From assembly GCF_001949145.1 (NCBI RefSeq), contig NW_019091433.1, positions 664,831-728,830 on the forward strand: a DNA stretch of 64,000 nucleotides, read 5' to 3'. The stretch is from Acanthaster planci (Eukaryota > Echinodermata > Asteroidea > Valvatida > Acanthasteridae). Position numbers and translations under genes: made by a program. Numbering within the stretch: position 1 is the first letter of the stretch; every line of letters starts with the position of its first letter. A model generated the notes under the pieces. The model did no database searches. It was not told the origin of the DNA and worked only from the letters and a program-made list of their open reading frames with translations. Shown piece after piece: positions 13,120 through 27,300 of this stretch.

Positions 13120-14600
13120 AGTGCTCACTGCAAAGATTTGTGGAACGCTAAACAAAAAAATGACTTTGGTCCGATGTTGGGGGGGTTCACCCAGAAATGC
13201 CAAAAGTCGAATGGCAGAAGCATCGCTTCAGCCGTAGTTTAGAATAAGGGATTCACAAATTTTGGGCACTTACATTTTTTCCCTAGATGTTGCTAAATTG
13301 GTGTTTCATATTTTGGTGACAAACTTCAGTCTTATTCTTTTCAAAGATTTGTTTCATTATCTGTGAACTTTTGGGGTAAAAATACAAACAGCTTTTGAGT
13401 TTTAAAAGGTCAGAGTGAAATTTCAACACGTAACATCCACAAATTGAAAAAAATTTAGGTGAAGGGTTTCCTAATATTGACACACTTTTAACAAATGATA
13501 GTAAAACTAAAAAGGTGTATGTGATAGATTGTGATCATTATTATCCACACCAAAACTCTAAAATTCAATCAGAATTTAATTTTTTTGTTTTTTTCTGGCA
13601 CCTTTTGCAGAAGTTCTGTGTGTGCTTTCATGGAAGTTGGGAAATGATTTCGAATAACACTTTGCCTGTAACTCTTAAACTAGATTTTTATTTTTAAATT
13701 TTTGTTTTATTCCAGGGTTAAAGTATAACACCAAAAATAAATATGCCCCATAGAAGAGGTTGCTTCACCTCCGTTTCCTTCGTAAAATTACAGATATGCT
13801 AAAACTCAAAAAAGTCACCAAGCACAGAAAAAAAAATTGCCCAGGAAAAACTGGTACCCAGCTGAAAGGGTAATGCAGTGTGGGTAACAGGAGGTTTGTT
13901 CTCAGATGATTTTGGACAAGCACGTAGAATTTGCCAAGCAGTAGATTCAAATCACTGATTGAATAGAATTGGGTCCTCCTTTCCACTGTAAAGCTGAGGT
14001 TGATCATCGTGAGATTAAATTTACATATTAATGTAAATAGGATGCTTTATCGGATGCTCATATCCAAAGCAGCAGTATATTTTGTGTATACATTTTTCCA
14101 TTTTTGATACCTCAATTAGCACTCTTAAATCTAGTGTGGAATTTAGTATTTGTAACTTAAATTTCATTTCACTAAAATTGTTATATTTGTTTTTATGCTG
14201 AAATATCTCTGACAGTGAACGAGAGGCATAAAGCAATACAATTTGCAAGTTATCTTTTAGAGCAGGTTGGTACATATAATTTTGGGGGTGTTAATTGCAT
14301 CGCCGTTGTGTTTGCCTATTTGAAAGGACTGTGAAAGCCCATGAAATTAAATAGGTAAAGGTTCAGTTGGATTGGTTAGGTCTTGGAACAGTTGTCACTT
14401 GAATCGTCCAGAATCTTATACTTGGTTAATATCCAATTTGAAATTTTCAGCTGACAGAGCATTCTAAATGGTCCACCCTGCAAATATTCTGTAAATCTTT
14501 GATTTACTTTTAAATACAAATGATATGCATAATGGAAATGCCTCTTATAGTAATGAAATATTCCAAGCAATGTAAGAATTTGCTGATTTTTATGTATATT
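13120..14600. other. Non-coding 3' flank of copy A
   Basis: AT-rich DNA without a recognisable gene. It aligns in patches with about 37690-38540 of copy B (for example GCTGAAATATTTC/TCTC and CAGCAGGTTGG-like words), so it belongs to the duplicated block. Confidence 0.55.
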
Positions 14601-15475
14601 TTGATGTTTTTAATCTTCAGTCGCCTACGCAAAACGGAGGGTGATTTCCACCTGTAGACAGCTTAAAATGCAGACAGGTGTAAACGTAATCTTATTGAAA
14701 GTTTCCCTTATTATATGGCTCGTGCAGCAGACAAGAAGGGTCAGACCTTTAAAGATGTTGGTATCAGTTATTTTGTTTCCACATTTAAACGTTATGGCAT
14801 TTTATGTTGACAAACTTGCTGGAATAGAAATTTTTTATGGTACATGGACGGCTTAAAATTTGACTTGAAAATGTCATGTGACACAGAGATGGTCTTCCAT
14901 GTGCATTGACCAAATCACTGTATTTGGTATGTACATCTCGGCGAGCAAGAGCTTGTTTTTTTTTATTAACCCCTGAAAGAATTTGTTCTGTACAGGTACT
15001 GTAGTTTGTAGTTTACTCATAAATTTTACTATATTGACACTGTCCACAATACTTTACCGATTTGTAGGTTTTTTAAGTATATTTTTGTATGTATACTGCA
15101 GGGCAAGTCTTTTTATAATTTTTATTTGGGGTGTGATTGACATGAAAAACAGTTGAAATAAATTTGTAGTCTTGATCAACAAAGTCATTATAATGTACCA
15201 GTACAATTAGTTGTCTTGTAAAGGTAGTGTCCATTTTGCACCCGTTTTCCAAAGCGGGTGGGGGCACTGTGAATTTTATTGAAACCGCACCTAATCCGAA
15301 GAGCAGGCATGTGTTGGAATCGCAGGCGGTCAAAAGCTGCATGTTGTCAAATAGGGTCTACCTACCTCGGAGGTTGCAGGTCAGTAGACGGGGCCCACAA
15401 TAAGGTTGCCTGTGCGGACCGAATCACGATTTGTAGGCTGTCAAATTCTCTGCTATTAGAGCATTAGTTGGCACG
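14600..15475 (+). repeat. 3' flank segment present three times in the window
   Basis: Part of this segment (CAGTTATTTTGTTTCC near 14765, TTGACAAACTTGCTGG near 14807, AATAAATTTGTAGTCTTGAT near 15160) recurs at about 43060-43760, and a less similar version of its left part lies at about 38560-38890. The right end (GAATCACGATTTGTAGG, about 15420) also matches inside the 1.2 kb repeat at about 44280 and 45510. It therefore marks the right edge of the duplicated gene unit. Confidence 0.75.
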
Positions 15476-15689
15476 TGATGGTTTGTAAACATGGAGGATG
15501 GATGTTGTGCTTTTGTGATAACATTTGGTAGATACTGTATGCTTAAGAGTATAGCACTTGCCGCTTAGCCAGTGGTGTGGTTACTTAAGGTTTATTTTAG
15601 GGACACCCAGCTTGCGGAAACTCACCGACTTAATTTTCTCCGGTGCTCCGCGAGGGAAGTGGAGCAAGGGGAACTTATTAGTATATACT

Positions 15690-16025
15690 GACCGGGAAGG
15701 GGTTCTACGCTACAGGTTAAGCTACTGCGCTGTTAGCATGGGACGACAAATAACTTCCAGTCAGGGACTGACGGAGTACTAATTTGAGTAACTTCCAGTC
15801 AGGGACTGGCGGGGTAATTTTAGTAATTTCCAGCGGGAAGCTGGCGGAGTAAATCCGGTCAGGGACCGGTTCTACACTACCAGCAAATCTACTGCGAAGT
15901 TAGCGTGGGACGACGAGTAACTTCCAATCGAGGACTGGCGGAGAAGATCCGGTCAAAGGGCTGGTTGAGTTTATACTACTAAAAGATTATAATTTCCAGT
16001 CGGGGACTGACCGAGTAAATTCAGG
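15690..16025 (+). repeat. Two-copy tandem repeat of about 165 bp rich in small hairpins
   Basis: GGTTCTAC, ACTGCG, GTTAGC, TGGGACGAC and AACTTCCA occur in the same order from about 15700 and again from about 15868. Inside, the short inverted motif CCAGTC-AGG-GACTG recurs at about 15757, 15792, 15855 and 15998. I do not recognise the family. Confidence 0.7.
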
Positions 16026-16312
16026 GAGCACGGGTAGACTGAGCTAGCGAGTCGACGCGTTAACGTGGTAAAGAAAGCTGAAGCGCACGTAGATAAACGT
16101 TGAAGTTAAGAAGAAGAATGACTAATTGTTCGATTCAAGAATAGGTGTCTTTGCTCCATTAATATTCCTATCATTGTCGGTCGGAAATAGAGCTGTCCGT
16201 TCGTATGTTTCAACGAAACGGATCCAGAAAATATAAATTTATTGTGACACGGCATTATTACAACAGCTCCAGCAAGGTGACGGCAGACAGTCGCGGAGTG
16301 CGCCCTCTAACC

Positions 16313-16626
16313 TCACCCCGCCGGCCACCGAGTTACACTCCCCTTGCGGTACGTCGCAGGAGAGCTGGCTGTCGTAATGCCAAATGCTTCAAGTTGCCTC
16401 ATGTGACCCTGGAGAACTTTCCAATACTGCGGGAACGCTTGCACTTGTGTGCTTGAATTTTCCTTGGTAGACTTTGTAGTTAATTTCGCCTTGAGACCCT
16501 CCAGCGGTGACGATTTCCTGATTATTTGCTCTGAGATTCGCTTTTCTCTTTTTAGGCGAAGGCCAGCCACCCTTTCTCAGAATGAACTTTGCAAATTCCT
16601 CGTCCATCATTTCTTCGATAACTTCT
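16313..16626 (-). other. Possible exon or transposon-derived frame, unrecognised
   Basis: On the minus strand an acceptor-like TTTGTAG at about 16626 opens a frame with EEVIEEMMDEEFAKFILRKG and then a lysine-rich stretch. The composition is protein-like and the GC content is higher than around it. No partner exon was found and no family recognised. It lies about 1.7 kb upstream of copy B and could be the edge of a mobile element. Confidence 0.25.
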
Positions 16627-16639
16627 TCAATCTACAAAT

Positions 16640-18336
16640 ACAATTATTAACAGATATTTGGAAGATAGTCGAATCAATGCTCTATATCACCCTTAAAATG
16701 GAAAAAAGGAACTGGAAGTCAGGTTACAGGGAAACAAAAAATACATTTCTGAGATTTTCTTTTCTGAAGTGCATTTAACAGCAATCACATCCTTCAAGAA
16801 TAAAAGGATCTACAAAATATAGTGTTTATCCATCAGAAAAGTTGGTCTGGAGGCAAATAGTGGATGAAAGCAAAGTATGTCTCCTTCTGAAAAAAGAAGT
16901 TGACAGGAAGCAAGATTCCCCGTACATGTCCTGTTTTCTCTCTTTTGTCTGTAGAACTGTTCTTTAAAATATTCAAATACTGTATTTTTTAATTGATGAC
17001 TGAATCCTTCCCACAAATCAACATACTAAACTTTTCTTCTTTTCTTTGTTAATAAACGCCATTTCTTGAATAAAGGGCAACTTGTGGATGCCTCTCCCTC
17101 AAAGTCCTCAATGGACCAACGGATTTTGACGGGAGGATTTTCCATTCTTTATAGGGGCAGGACCATCTGACTTAAAAAAAAGTCCCACAGTTCAAGACAG
17201 GCAGATGAATAGGTAACGCGTAATAACGCTCATCACGAAAACAACCCTTGAAGAACATCATTTATAAAAATTATTATTCCGATGATTCTGATTGTTATTT
17301 CATACTTCATATAATTATTTTGAAGAAGTGTCGGATCCGAGCGTGCTGGATGGCGAGCTGTTACTTGACTCAATGATCACTAACTCGGAAGTTCTGTTTA
17401 TGCCCTCCTCCCAGTAAAATTTCAACCTTGGAACAAATTTACATGCGCACAATACCATTATTTGCAAAGAATTCTAACGACAAAATCCTAAATCTCGTCC
17501 TAATTTTGAAATCGTCTTTTCTTCGCATCACTGATCATTTAAATGGGTCACACTGCTGAGGCTTACTATACATTATACGTAAACAAGTTCCGGCAGAACC
17601 TTCAGACTATAAAACAACATAGTGCACACGACAAAAGACAGAAGGACGAATGTCGCTCAGATCGCGGTCAACCATTGTTCGTCGGAATCAAAGTCGGAAT
17701 CCATTGTGACCAACTCCATCCACCAAACCTGGCGTACCTTGCGGCAATCATTTTCTCCTGGCTCTCACGCTGCACACGTTAGCTCACTCAAGGTGGTAAA
17801 GTTCACGATGGAACAAACTCAACACGGGCGATTCACAATAGCGTGCTTTATATAATGGACCACGTGTATTGATAATTCGTGGAAATCTTTGCTTAAAAAC
17901 ACCAGCAAGGACCTATCATGCTAGACATTTCGTAGTGTTAGGCCTACTTGTTTTGACGTCAGTTACTAGTAGGCCTTATTGGTAACTTACCCCTCAATTT
18001 ACACTCTTAATAGCAGTAGCACGTTTGGCGTAAGACTTGACTGTGTCACGTTGCTATAAGAATGGTGGCAACTGGCGGAAAATAATTGAATGTGGCGGCT
18101 GCCGGATATTGAAAGTATTCAAGCGCTATATATATTTTTGAAAAAGAGTTTGCACCCCATCATATCTCTTCGCACTATCTGGCTTCCGTGTTTATGAAGC
18201 CCCATCGGTGTCACTTTCCCTTTGTGATCACTGCAGCGCGGCTGGACCTTTTTAAAGCTTGTTCGTGGTGAATCCAACGAACTGCAGGTAGGCCTACCAT
18301 CGTTCATAACGACACACTTTGAAAAAATAAGAAAGC
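16640..18336. other. Upstream region of copy B
   Basis: No gene was recognised. A TATATATA-like word lies at about 18125-18136, roughly 200 bp before the copy B start codon, and could be a core promoter element. This is only a compositional guess. A piece of foldback element lies at 17824-17846. Confidence 0.4.
17824..17846 (+). mobile_element. Solo end of a TA-type foldback MITE
   Basis: ACGGGCGATTCACAATAG is identical to the terminal repeat of the intact 162 bp element at 51457-51618. The other end was not found nearby, so this is a fragment or a solo terminal repeat. Confidence 0.5.
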
Positions 18337-21300
18337 ATGTCATCAAAATTAAAAAAGACATTTCGCTTGAAGACGGTGAAGCTGCCCACAGTTCACGAAC
18401 CGATTTTGACGGAGGATGAGTGTGACGAGCTCAGTCGTTACCAATATCCCTGGCATAACATCGTTTTTGAAGGCGGCGGCATGAAAGGCTTCGCTTACGG
18501 CGGAGCAGTCAGGGTAGGTTACGGTACATCATGTATCGATCAACTGTGATAATATTTGCGCCGAAGTGTCTTCTTTGGCACCGATTTGGGATGGGATAGA
18601 TGGGATTTTGCTTAACCTTTTCCTCAATCATGTTGCTTTTTCTTAATCTGGTGGTTTTTTTTATAAACTGTTTATAGTCTTGGGGTTTGTGTTTGTGCAG
18701 TTGTTGGTTGTTTTCTGGGTCGTTTTGGTGTTAGTACCTTTGTCTGTTGGGTTGTTGTCTTTTGTCTGTCTGTCTGGTGTGGATGGGCAGACTGTTTGTT
18801 GATCGTCTCTTTGAAGTTTGTTTTGAGCGGGTTTTGTTTTGTTTTAGATTTTTAGTTGTCTTTGGGGTGTTTTCCTTGCTTTTTTTGTTCATACGGTGCA
18901 ATTACATAAAATTATTACATAAATTCCAGGATTTTGTACTATTTTGTAGGGTTATTCTTTTCGCCCATGGGATTATGTATTTTAGTGTAACTCTGCTATA
19001 ATGATTCTGATTTTGCAAAATAGGGTTCTTAGTCATGCTATGGGAGAACTATAGCGATAGTGATCACTTGATAGTGATTTAGTTCACTTTTTAGTAATCC
19101 CGCAGGGGCATGCAACTATTTTGGTGTTAGGGTTTTAGTCTTTTTATAAGGTTTGATGTTAAATTTAAACTATGTCTTTTTTATGTCTATATTGTATGTA
19201 ATATTTTTATTTATTTTGTCCTACCCATTGTAAATTTGACCTGCGAAATAATAAATGAAATGACATGAAATTTGCAGCTACACTACACATCAAGTTTCTT
19301 CAAGGGAATCTGCACGGGATAGCCCAAGTAGTGGCAGCTGTGTAGTTGAAGAAGGCCAAGTCCTGTGGCAAATAAGTTGGCAGGCCTACATTGTAAGACT
19401 CAGAATCACACATTATGGTTCTTCTTGTTCTCTCAAACTCTGTAGAATTTGTCACGTGAAAAATTACGAAATGAACCTGTTAAGTCTTGTTTTAAAATTC
19501 AACTGAAAGTGTAAAATCCTATGGGAAGAATTCCACACAGGACCACCCCAGATCTTGAGTTTTATATAAATCAATCAATTTCAAAAGGGAGTGGGGAATC
19601 TTAAACAAAGAAAGGAGATGTTCAGTGGTTGGGGGAACAGGTTTGCAAAGGAGGGTAATATTGTTTATGATGTGCCAAAATTAGGATGGTTTGATACGGA
19701 TTTTGTATATGAAGATGGTGTGGTTATTGACGACATTCTCACTTTTTCATGTTGCTTTTCTCGTTTCAAGGCATTGTATGAACTAGAGTTTAGCTGTAGA
19801 AGTGCTCTTTCCCGAAGGAAGAACTGAAATCAACACTTTGAACCCACTTTTTGATTTCTTTTTGCTGGTGGGCACATATACTGGTATGTGCATGGGCATT
19901 GTTAAGATCATTTCCGGGATGAGCAAAGCACTCAGAAGCAAGGAACTGATAAACCATTCACAGTAGAACGGGCTAATTTTGAGATTTTTTCTTTCAAGAA
20001 AAGTTGTGATTTTCATCCCTCTTGTCTCTTCATTTCTTTTGCTTCTTATTTTTCAAGAAAAAAGACCTTTGTCCGAGGTGGAATGGAATGGGGGGGGGCC
20101 TGTGTCTCTCCCCGTGTCCCCTCCCTGTGAGGCCCATCTACATATATTTACGCACATGTGCATGTTTTTTAACAGTATCTATGCATCCATCCATGTGAAT
20201 AACATGTAAATTAATTAATCAGTGCGTTGTCAATTTGTCTCATCAGGTGCTTGAAGAAACAGGAATATGGAGTCAGGTGAAACGACTTGCTGGGTCAAGT
20301 GCTGGGGCAGTAACAGCGGGATTGCTTGCGGTGGGATACAACTCCCACGACCTTGAGGCACTTTTCAATCACCCCGACCTGGAGCGCATTTTTCTCGGTA
20401 AGATTATGTTAGTAATTTGAAAACTTACAGGTGTCCAAACTTGCTGATTAACCAATGTTCCCAGAATTAAAAATGGGAAAATTAGGTTCTGAGTCTATTT
20501 GTACATAACTATTGTGTAGATTTCATGATTGAAGTTTGAAGATAATGTTGAAATTTTTGTCAAGGTTTTCTCGACCTTTGAAACAAGTGACATGAAAGAA
20601 AAAGAGGGCAGTGAAGAGAATTGTGCCAGTGGTAACAGTTTGTTAGGATGGACGGTGGAGTCAAATGGACTTCAGCCTCCTTGTCAGATTCCCAGCACAG
20701 GCCTTCGTACCACCAAACAGTTTTTGAAACTTGACTCTCATTGCCGTAGGAGTTTTAAATATTCTGAAGTAATAGGGCATGTAGCATTTAGCAATCAACA
20801 ACCTCTTGGACAACAGGGCAGAAACCTCAGCCCTGATGTGCATTTGGAAGAAAATTGCAAATTTCTGGGATGTCCTTGCTGGCACACTGGTTGTGTAATT
20901 GCACAGGTATGGTGGCCCTCTTGACTGGAGAAGACATTGAATTCAGCCCTGTCAGTGAAAGGCCTTGAGTTAGGCCAGTGTCCTTTTTATCCAGTAAAAA
21001 TTGGATCGGTACATTTGTATCAGGTGTTTTCACTTAACTGATATGAAAGCCTGTTTGGATTTGAGAGAGTTAAGAGACTGCATTGTTTGCAATCTATCCT
21101 CAGGGCTCTTGACATTATGTACACGTGCATTTAGTGTGTCTATGTACAGATAATTGTCTGAAGAAACTCCCAAGAATTGTGACATCATAGGACGGAGTCC
21201 TTTATCCGGCGACTGTTTAGTGTTATGCAACGATGCGTCAACATGTACGTAATGTAGTAGCGTTAGCGTGTGCAATCATGTCAGACTCAAGCGACGATAA

Positions 21301-24300
21301 TTCCAACATTGATGCTTTTTCCGATCATGACAGCGATCAGTTGTCATGTTTGTCTTATTCATTGGACAAAGAAAGTGACATTGAAGGAGCTGATGAGGCA
21401 CAAGAAATATTGCCTTTTCAGTTCGAACCAGAATACACTTAGGAAGAGATTTTGCAACTCGAGGCTGTTGGCCATGGGCATGGCGGCGACCTGGAGGATC
21501 GACAACCAAACACTGACTGGTCATGATTTTATTTTTTCCTGTACCATGATAAAAATGTGTTTTTTCTGAAAAGACGTAATTGTCCTACCATTGGCTATTC
21601 GATAGCTGTACAGTAGAAGTAGTTTTTGTCTATGGTTATAGGCTAGCCTACTTTGTCAAGGTTAGTGTTCCATTCAGACAATTTTTTTCACCGTGCACTG
21701 CAAGTCACTTACTTGGCAGCGACACATAAGCGTGATGACCGTGCGGAATTATTTGCACCGGAAACTAGTCCACGTGCGCCAGGGCAAGATAGTCCCATTA
21801 CACCGTACCCGTGGTACATGTACGTGTCAGTACTGGTACGTGTACATACATTTAAACATGCACATGTATTTTAGAATTTTAAGTCCTTGTAAAAATCTGA
21901 TCATGTGTTGTCCATAAATCTAACCTACAAACGCTGGTGTGAAAAGTCGCTTGTAAATCTACAAAAACTGCTCTCTGGGGAATTGTTTTGATTGCGACAA
22001 CAGCCCCTGACAACACAGTTTGTCGGCATTCTTTCGAAATTCACAATTCACTATAGAAACTATTACACGTACAATGCGATGCAAAACAAAACGAACGCGA
22101 CACATCAAATTAGTTGTCCAATAGCTCTGCCCTGTGTTAAGAGAAGGGCATAGGGAAACAAGACCAAATGTGGTTGACTTGACACGTACGAGTTACGTAC
22201 CTGACTATGCGCCAGAGCAGAGAATATTATTCTTGTGCGGGATGATCAACTGTCTTGCCAGAACTATGCATTCTTGTCTGGAAAGATTTGTCTGCTGCCC
22301 TCATTGACCAATTTTGATAAGTTTTTGCAAAGAGCTCAGGCGGGGACTGAAAAAAGCACACAGAATATGCCAATTTTTGCTGATTTAATGGTGTAAAAGA
22401 GGGATTAATCCAACTTATTGTATATAAGACGGTTGAAAACTATCGTCAATTTAACCCTACATGACCCATCCCCATTAAAATTGTACTGTATCTTTGGCCT
22501 TTACAACTCAGCAGGCATTTTCTGGAGCTTGTGGTAATCACAGGGCCTTGCACTGCCTGACCAAGGTTCAACGAAACCATACAAGGACGAAAGTTGTATT
22601 CAGAGGGGGTGTATGCTCTGGGCATGCACCCCCCTTTTTTCAGGGAGATACCTTTTCCATGGTTGTTTTTCCTTTACTCTCAATATATTTGATAAGTATG
22701 AAAACAGAAAAAATCAAACTACATCCAGAGTTGTATTCGAGACCTTGATGTCCGAGACCAAGACCGAATTCCACTGATCCTTCAACTTGAAGACAGAGAC
22801 GAAGAGACCAAGGCTTTTGCAGGTCGAGACCGAGACTGAAACCTGGACTTCGGGGACCAAGACCGAGACCAAACATTACAAACGCACCGGTATATGTAGT
22901 ATCCTGCACTCTTACAGGTCCACTCCTGACCACCATAACTCTACCCAGCAACAGTACCCATTTTAGAATGTCCTTGTAGTTCTGCCCTCCTCTGGATCCT
23001 AATGGGACCACCTGCTATACATCAATCATTGTACCCCATTAGACCTAGCCCCCATGAATAGAGTGTACATGTATATAATATACATGTACATGTACTTGTA
23101 CTCCTGTATCAGACACACAATAAACCAAGCAACCATCAGAACAACTTGAGCTTGTGTCAGCACACAGATATTACATTGTACCATTCTATGCAAAGGTAAA
23201 CAAGGACAAGCAACATAAGATGATAAAACTGTACTGAACATATCAAATAAAGAAATTAACGCATGCAGCACACCATCAAACATAAATAGACTTTACACTT
23301 TTATTTTACCTCTGAGAGGTACAATGTTGTTGTGATGAGCTACAGACTTTGATGTCAATACCATTAGCAGGCGTGCCCGGTACATGTATGGTTTAATTAT
23401 AACCATGAACTTCCAAGCCTATTTTCACTGAATTTCCACAAAGATATATGGCATGTTTATATGTTTCATGCAAACCAATTGGGCATGATGTGTAAAATAC
23501 CGAAAATATGAAATGACCCTTTCGTTAATGCTGAATGTCTGAGTTTGCCAGTGATACTACTAATGATCACTGAGCTGGTAAGAAAGGTCAGTTAGCCGTA
23601 GCAGAAAAAAAGGTTATCCACTGATATGGTATTTCCCTATTGACTGTATGAAATCGTTTTGAGTGCATTCATGAGTTGTAACTAGGTGAACATTTTGTTG
23701 TGGTCTTGACAGGTCTCGAGGAGGAGATCCAAGACTTTGACATCTGAAATCGAGATGATAAGACCGAAACCAGCATTTTGGAGACTGAGACAAACCATCC
23801 CAAGACTGAAACTTTGATAGGATGAGACCAAGACTGAGACAGAGACCACAAACATTGACTTCCCTGAATGCATCACAGGAATGGCCCAATCGCTTTTTCT
23901 GAAAAGCTTGGCAGAAATTTGAAATGTTGGAATAAGCCACTTGTCAACGAACTCCCAAAAGATGTCAAGAAGTTGTCATAAACGTTAATGATTATGAGGT
24001 TGCGCAGAAAGTGGAATAAAGAAAAAAGTCTTTGCGTGGACCCTTTGATCAGTTCATTGACTGTATTGCCCTAAGTGACTGTAATACCCTCTGAATTACC
24101 CATTTTAATTGACACCAGATGTGAAACGGAACATTTCTCTAACAAGGATGTGCAACAGGAGTTCTGTATCAGTGATGAAGATTTAATGTTTAATGTCTAC
24201 TGGGTAGTGAATAAATTAATGAGTACATGTCAAACCATACCTAACCTACCAGTACATGTACGCATCATTAAAAAAATCATTTAGTTATTTCCACATGCCT

Positions 24301-27300
24301 AGTATTTATCCATTGACAAAAAGCCCACATAAGCACATGCTTGCCAACACTTCTATTTTGGGGCCATACCGGTGCCTTGTTTGGCGCTAACCCTCTCTTT
24401 TCGAACTTTATTCTTTACCCTAGCTGCACAACAGACTGCCCTTCAACTCTAATAACCTTTGACCTTGACAGTCTCTGCTTATTCATTGGATCCATTATAT
24501 TTTTTTTCATTCTTATTTGATTTTTCTCATGTCTAATGTTGTAAAATAAATAAATAAATAAGAATAAATCAGGTGGGATATGTAAATTACTTGCATTGCT
24601 GGGACTTTACAGTGACACTGTATATTGCTCAGTTCAATGCACGATTACAGGACACTATCACCAGTACGTAAAGGTCATCAGCTGCCAAGTGAATGCTGAG
24701 TACGTCATTGAAAACATTATGATTGGTTTACTTCAATCAAAAGGCCTATGTACAATGTACAGATAAAGCCAGACTTTAACATATTCACTTTCCCATGGAG
24801 CCAGTGGGGCCCACGGTCCACTGAGCACCTTAGGAAAGCACTCATCTGTGGTGTCCTCAGTACAGAGGTCTGTTGCAGACGGGCTGAAAATTTACACGTT
24901 CAATAAGGGCATAAAACGGTATGTAGTTGCCAACTACATGCATTGCCAAATGCCACAAATTATATTTCATTATTTCCTAGCAGTTTGAACATTATGCCAA
25001 GGAACTTTCTTGCCACATTTTTATCATATCCATACTTGGGTGATATTTGCTAATAACAGGCCTGGTGCAGTGGCCACTTCCAAGTTCAACACATAGTCAT
25101 GGCCCTGAAGACTTTTTTGACTTTGTGTGTTGGGCTGAAAGTGAGTCAGGGTGTCAGCCTGTACTTGTGGACAGATTGTTTTTACATTGCACTGTGGGGT
25201 GAACATGTAGCAGGTCAATCAAGAAATATACTGGAATTAAAGAACTTATAGAAGGGAATTTAAAGCACTGACCTCAAGAATACATCCGCATTTCCTAACT
25301 ACCAGTGAGCTATCCAGTGGAGGACTCTGTGTGGGGTTTCCTGACTGTTCAGCATCTTTTGCTCAAGTCAGGAGCCAATTAAGCCCCTTTCATTTCTGTT
25401 TTAATTTGTTCATTTGAGAGAAAAAATGGTCTTGCTGTTGTTTGCAGATGCCAGGTTTGGTTTGTTCAGTTTATTTCCCAACATGAGGAAACGTTTTGGT
25501 TGGCATCCAGGCAACAAGCTGTACTCATGGTTTGGCAAGATGCTATACAAGAAGACAGGCAACGCTGACATCACATTTGAACAGGTAAAACTGTCTAACA
25601 CACAAACCAAAATATCCATGGACCCCTGGACCTGGTTCAGTCACGGGTAAAGTTGGGGCGACCAAAGGAGACTGTACCCTCCCCCCGAAGCACTTTTTAA
25701 ATTTAGTTTTTTTGAAAAACAAGGTGTTGGGACCATGTCAATTCCTTTGCCTCCAATGCACATAAATGTCCCCTAATTCAATCTCACCCCGGAAGGTAAC
25801 AAAAGGTTACATGTATGTCAAAATTCCCAAATTGGTTCCCCCCCCACTAAAAAAAAAAATCTGCCCTTAAACCATGCAGCCTGGACTGATTATGTTCAGC
25901 AGCCTACCTCCATGGTCAACCAGTGGTTGATTTTGGCTGGATATGCATACAATTTATCCTGGTGAAATGTTGCTGACTGAACGCTGCCCGAGGATTGTGG
26001 CCGGGCTCGGAGGGTTGTGGCCAAGGGTTGTGACTGTGGCTGTAGATGGATAACATGTGGGCCTATGGAAACTGACAAATTCTTTACAGCTAATGTCTGT
26101 AGAGTCTATGTTTAGAGTTTAAAAAGTTAATGACAAAACGTCCTGCACAACATTTTGCTTTGATGTTTGATAAACATAAAACATACACCCTGTGTTCCTG
26201 TGTTTTTATACATGTATGCCTGTTTGTGGGTCAAGGACACATGAATTTGCTATTCCTAAGTTACATATAAAGCAAGTCATTCTTCTTCCTGTAGCGAGCA
26301 GAGCAGAAAGTGGATGTACATCCAGTTTCACCTTGCTGGGCTTGAGTTATTTGCTGATAATCTTTTTTTGTCTGAGTTGTCATAATTTGGAATGAAACAT
26401 AATCACTCGAGGGTTGGTCCATCAAATTCCCATGGCCTTATTTCCTGAAAGTTCTGTGAGATATCCCTTGGACACCTATAACTTAGAATATAGTCATCCT
26501 GATGGGTTTTTTACATTTCCTCATTGACTAACAATCAGTATGCTGGATACTTTCTTTACTCATGCAGTTGTTGTAGTAGCAATGGAAAAGGGACAGAAAT
26601 GGAAACAAAAATGTAAAAAAATCACTTCATCCATAAGGACCTGGATCTAATAAATGTTTCACGCGTAAAATCATAATAAGTACATTTCAGGAAGTTTCTA
26701 TGGTCGAAAGCTTCAGTGTTTCTGGTGGTCAAGGGATCAACTGATGGTGGCCTGAATGGAGGGGGTGGGGGCATGGAGGTAATTTCTGTCTTGGCACGAC
26801 TACGCTCCCACCATAACTTTTTGTGATATTACAGCAAAACCTTTGGGATAAACAGTCAAGTATATTTGTATATGATGAGAGGTAATCAATTTCCATATCA
26901 GAATCCAAACTGTGACCCTGCCGGATGACCCTAGAGACTCATTTTTGGGCCTTTAAAGAGTAGCTGCAAGGAATTTTTCTTCGACACAATTTTTCTGCAT
27001 CTTTGTACTTAATTTCAGTGTATGAAAACTCTTACAAATGGCAACAAACACACAACAAACATGAAACTGGCTGGCAGACCATGTGTACTTAGTACTCATG
27101 AATCCAAGTGTATTTAAAACAGCCCCAAGCAACATGTAGCCACGGGAATAGTGGTGTATGTACATGTACATATATGAATCTGATAGTTCATGTGCTTTAT
27201 GGGTAATTCCAGAAATGAAGGGTCCATTTTTTTGGTGTCCCTGTCACATCTGACATATGATTTTGTAAGTTCCAAACACATTTTCTAATTTCCAAGAGTG

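Larger units (their letters stand above)
20398..25447. other. Copy B intron 2, 5 kb, repeat-filled
   Basis: This is the largest intron of the gene. It separates the GxSxG exon from the rest of the catalytic domain. Contents seen are the P2X7-like fragment (21233-21540), two GAGACC-type low-complexity blocks (22738-22875 and 23703-23852) and a possible retroelement tail ending at about 24565. Nothing else could be supported. Confidence 0.7.

Noticed and set aside
18120-18140. TATA box of copy B
   Set aside because: The TATATATA word is in AT-rich DNA and no transcription start can be placed. It is noted only as a possibility in the upstream entry.
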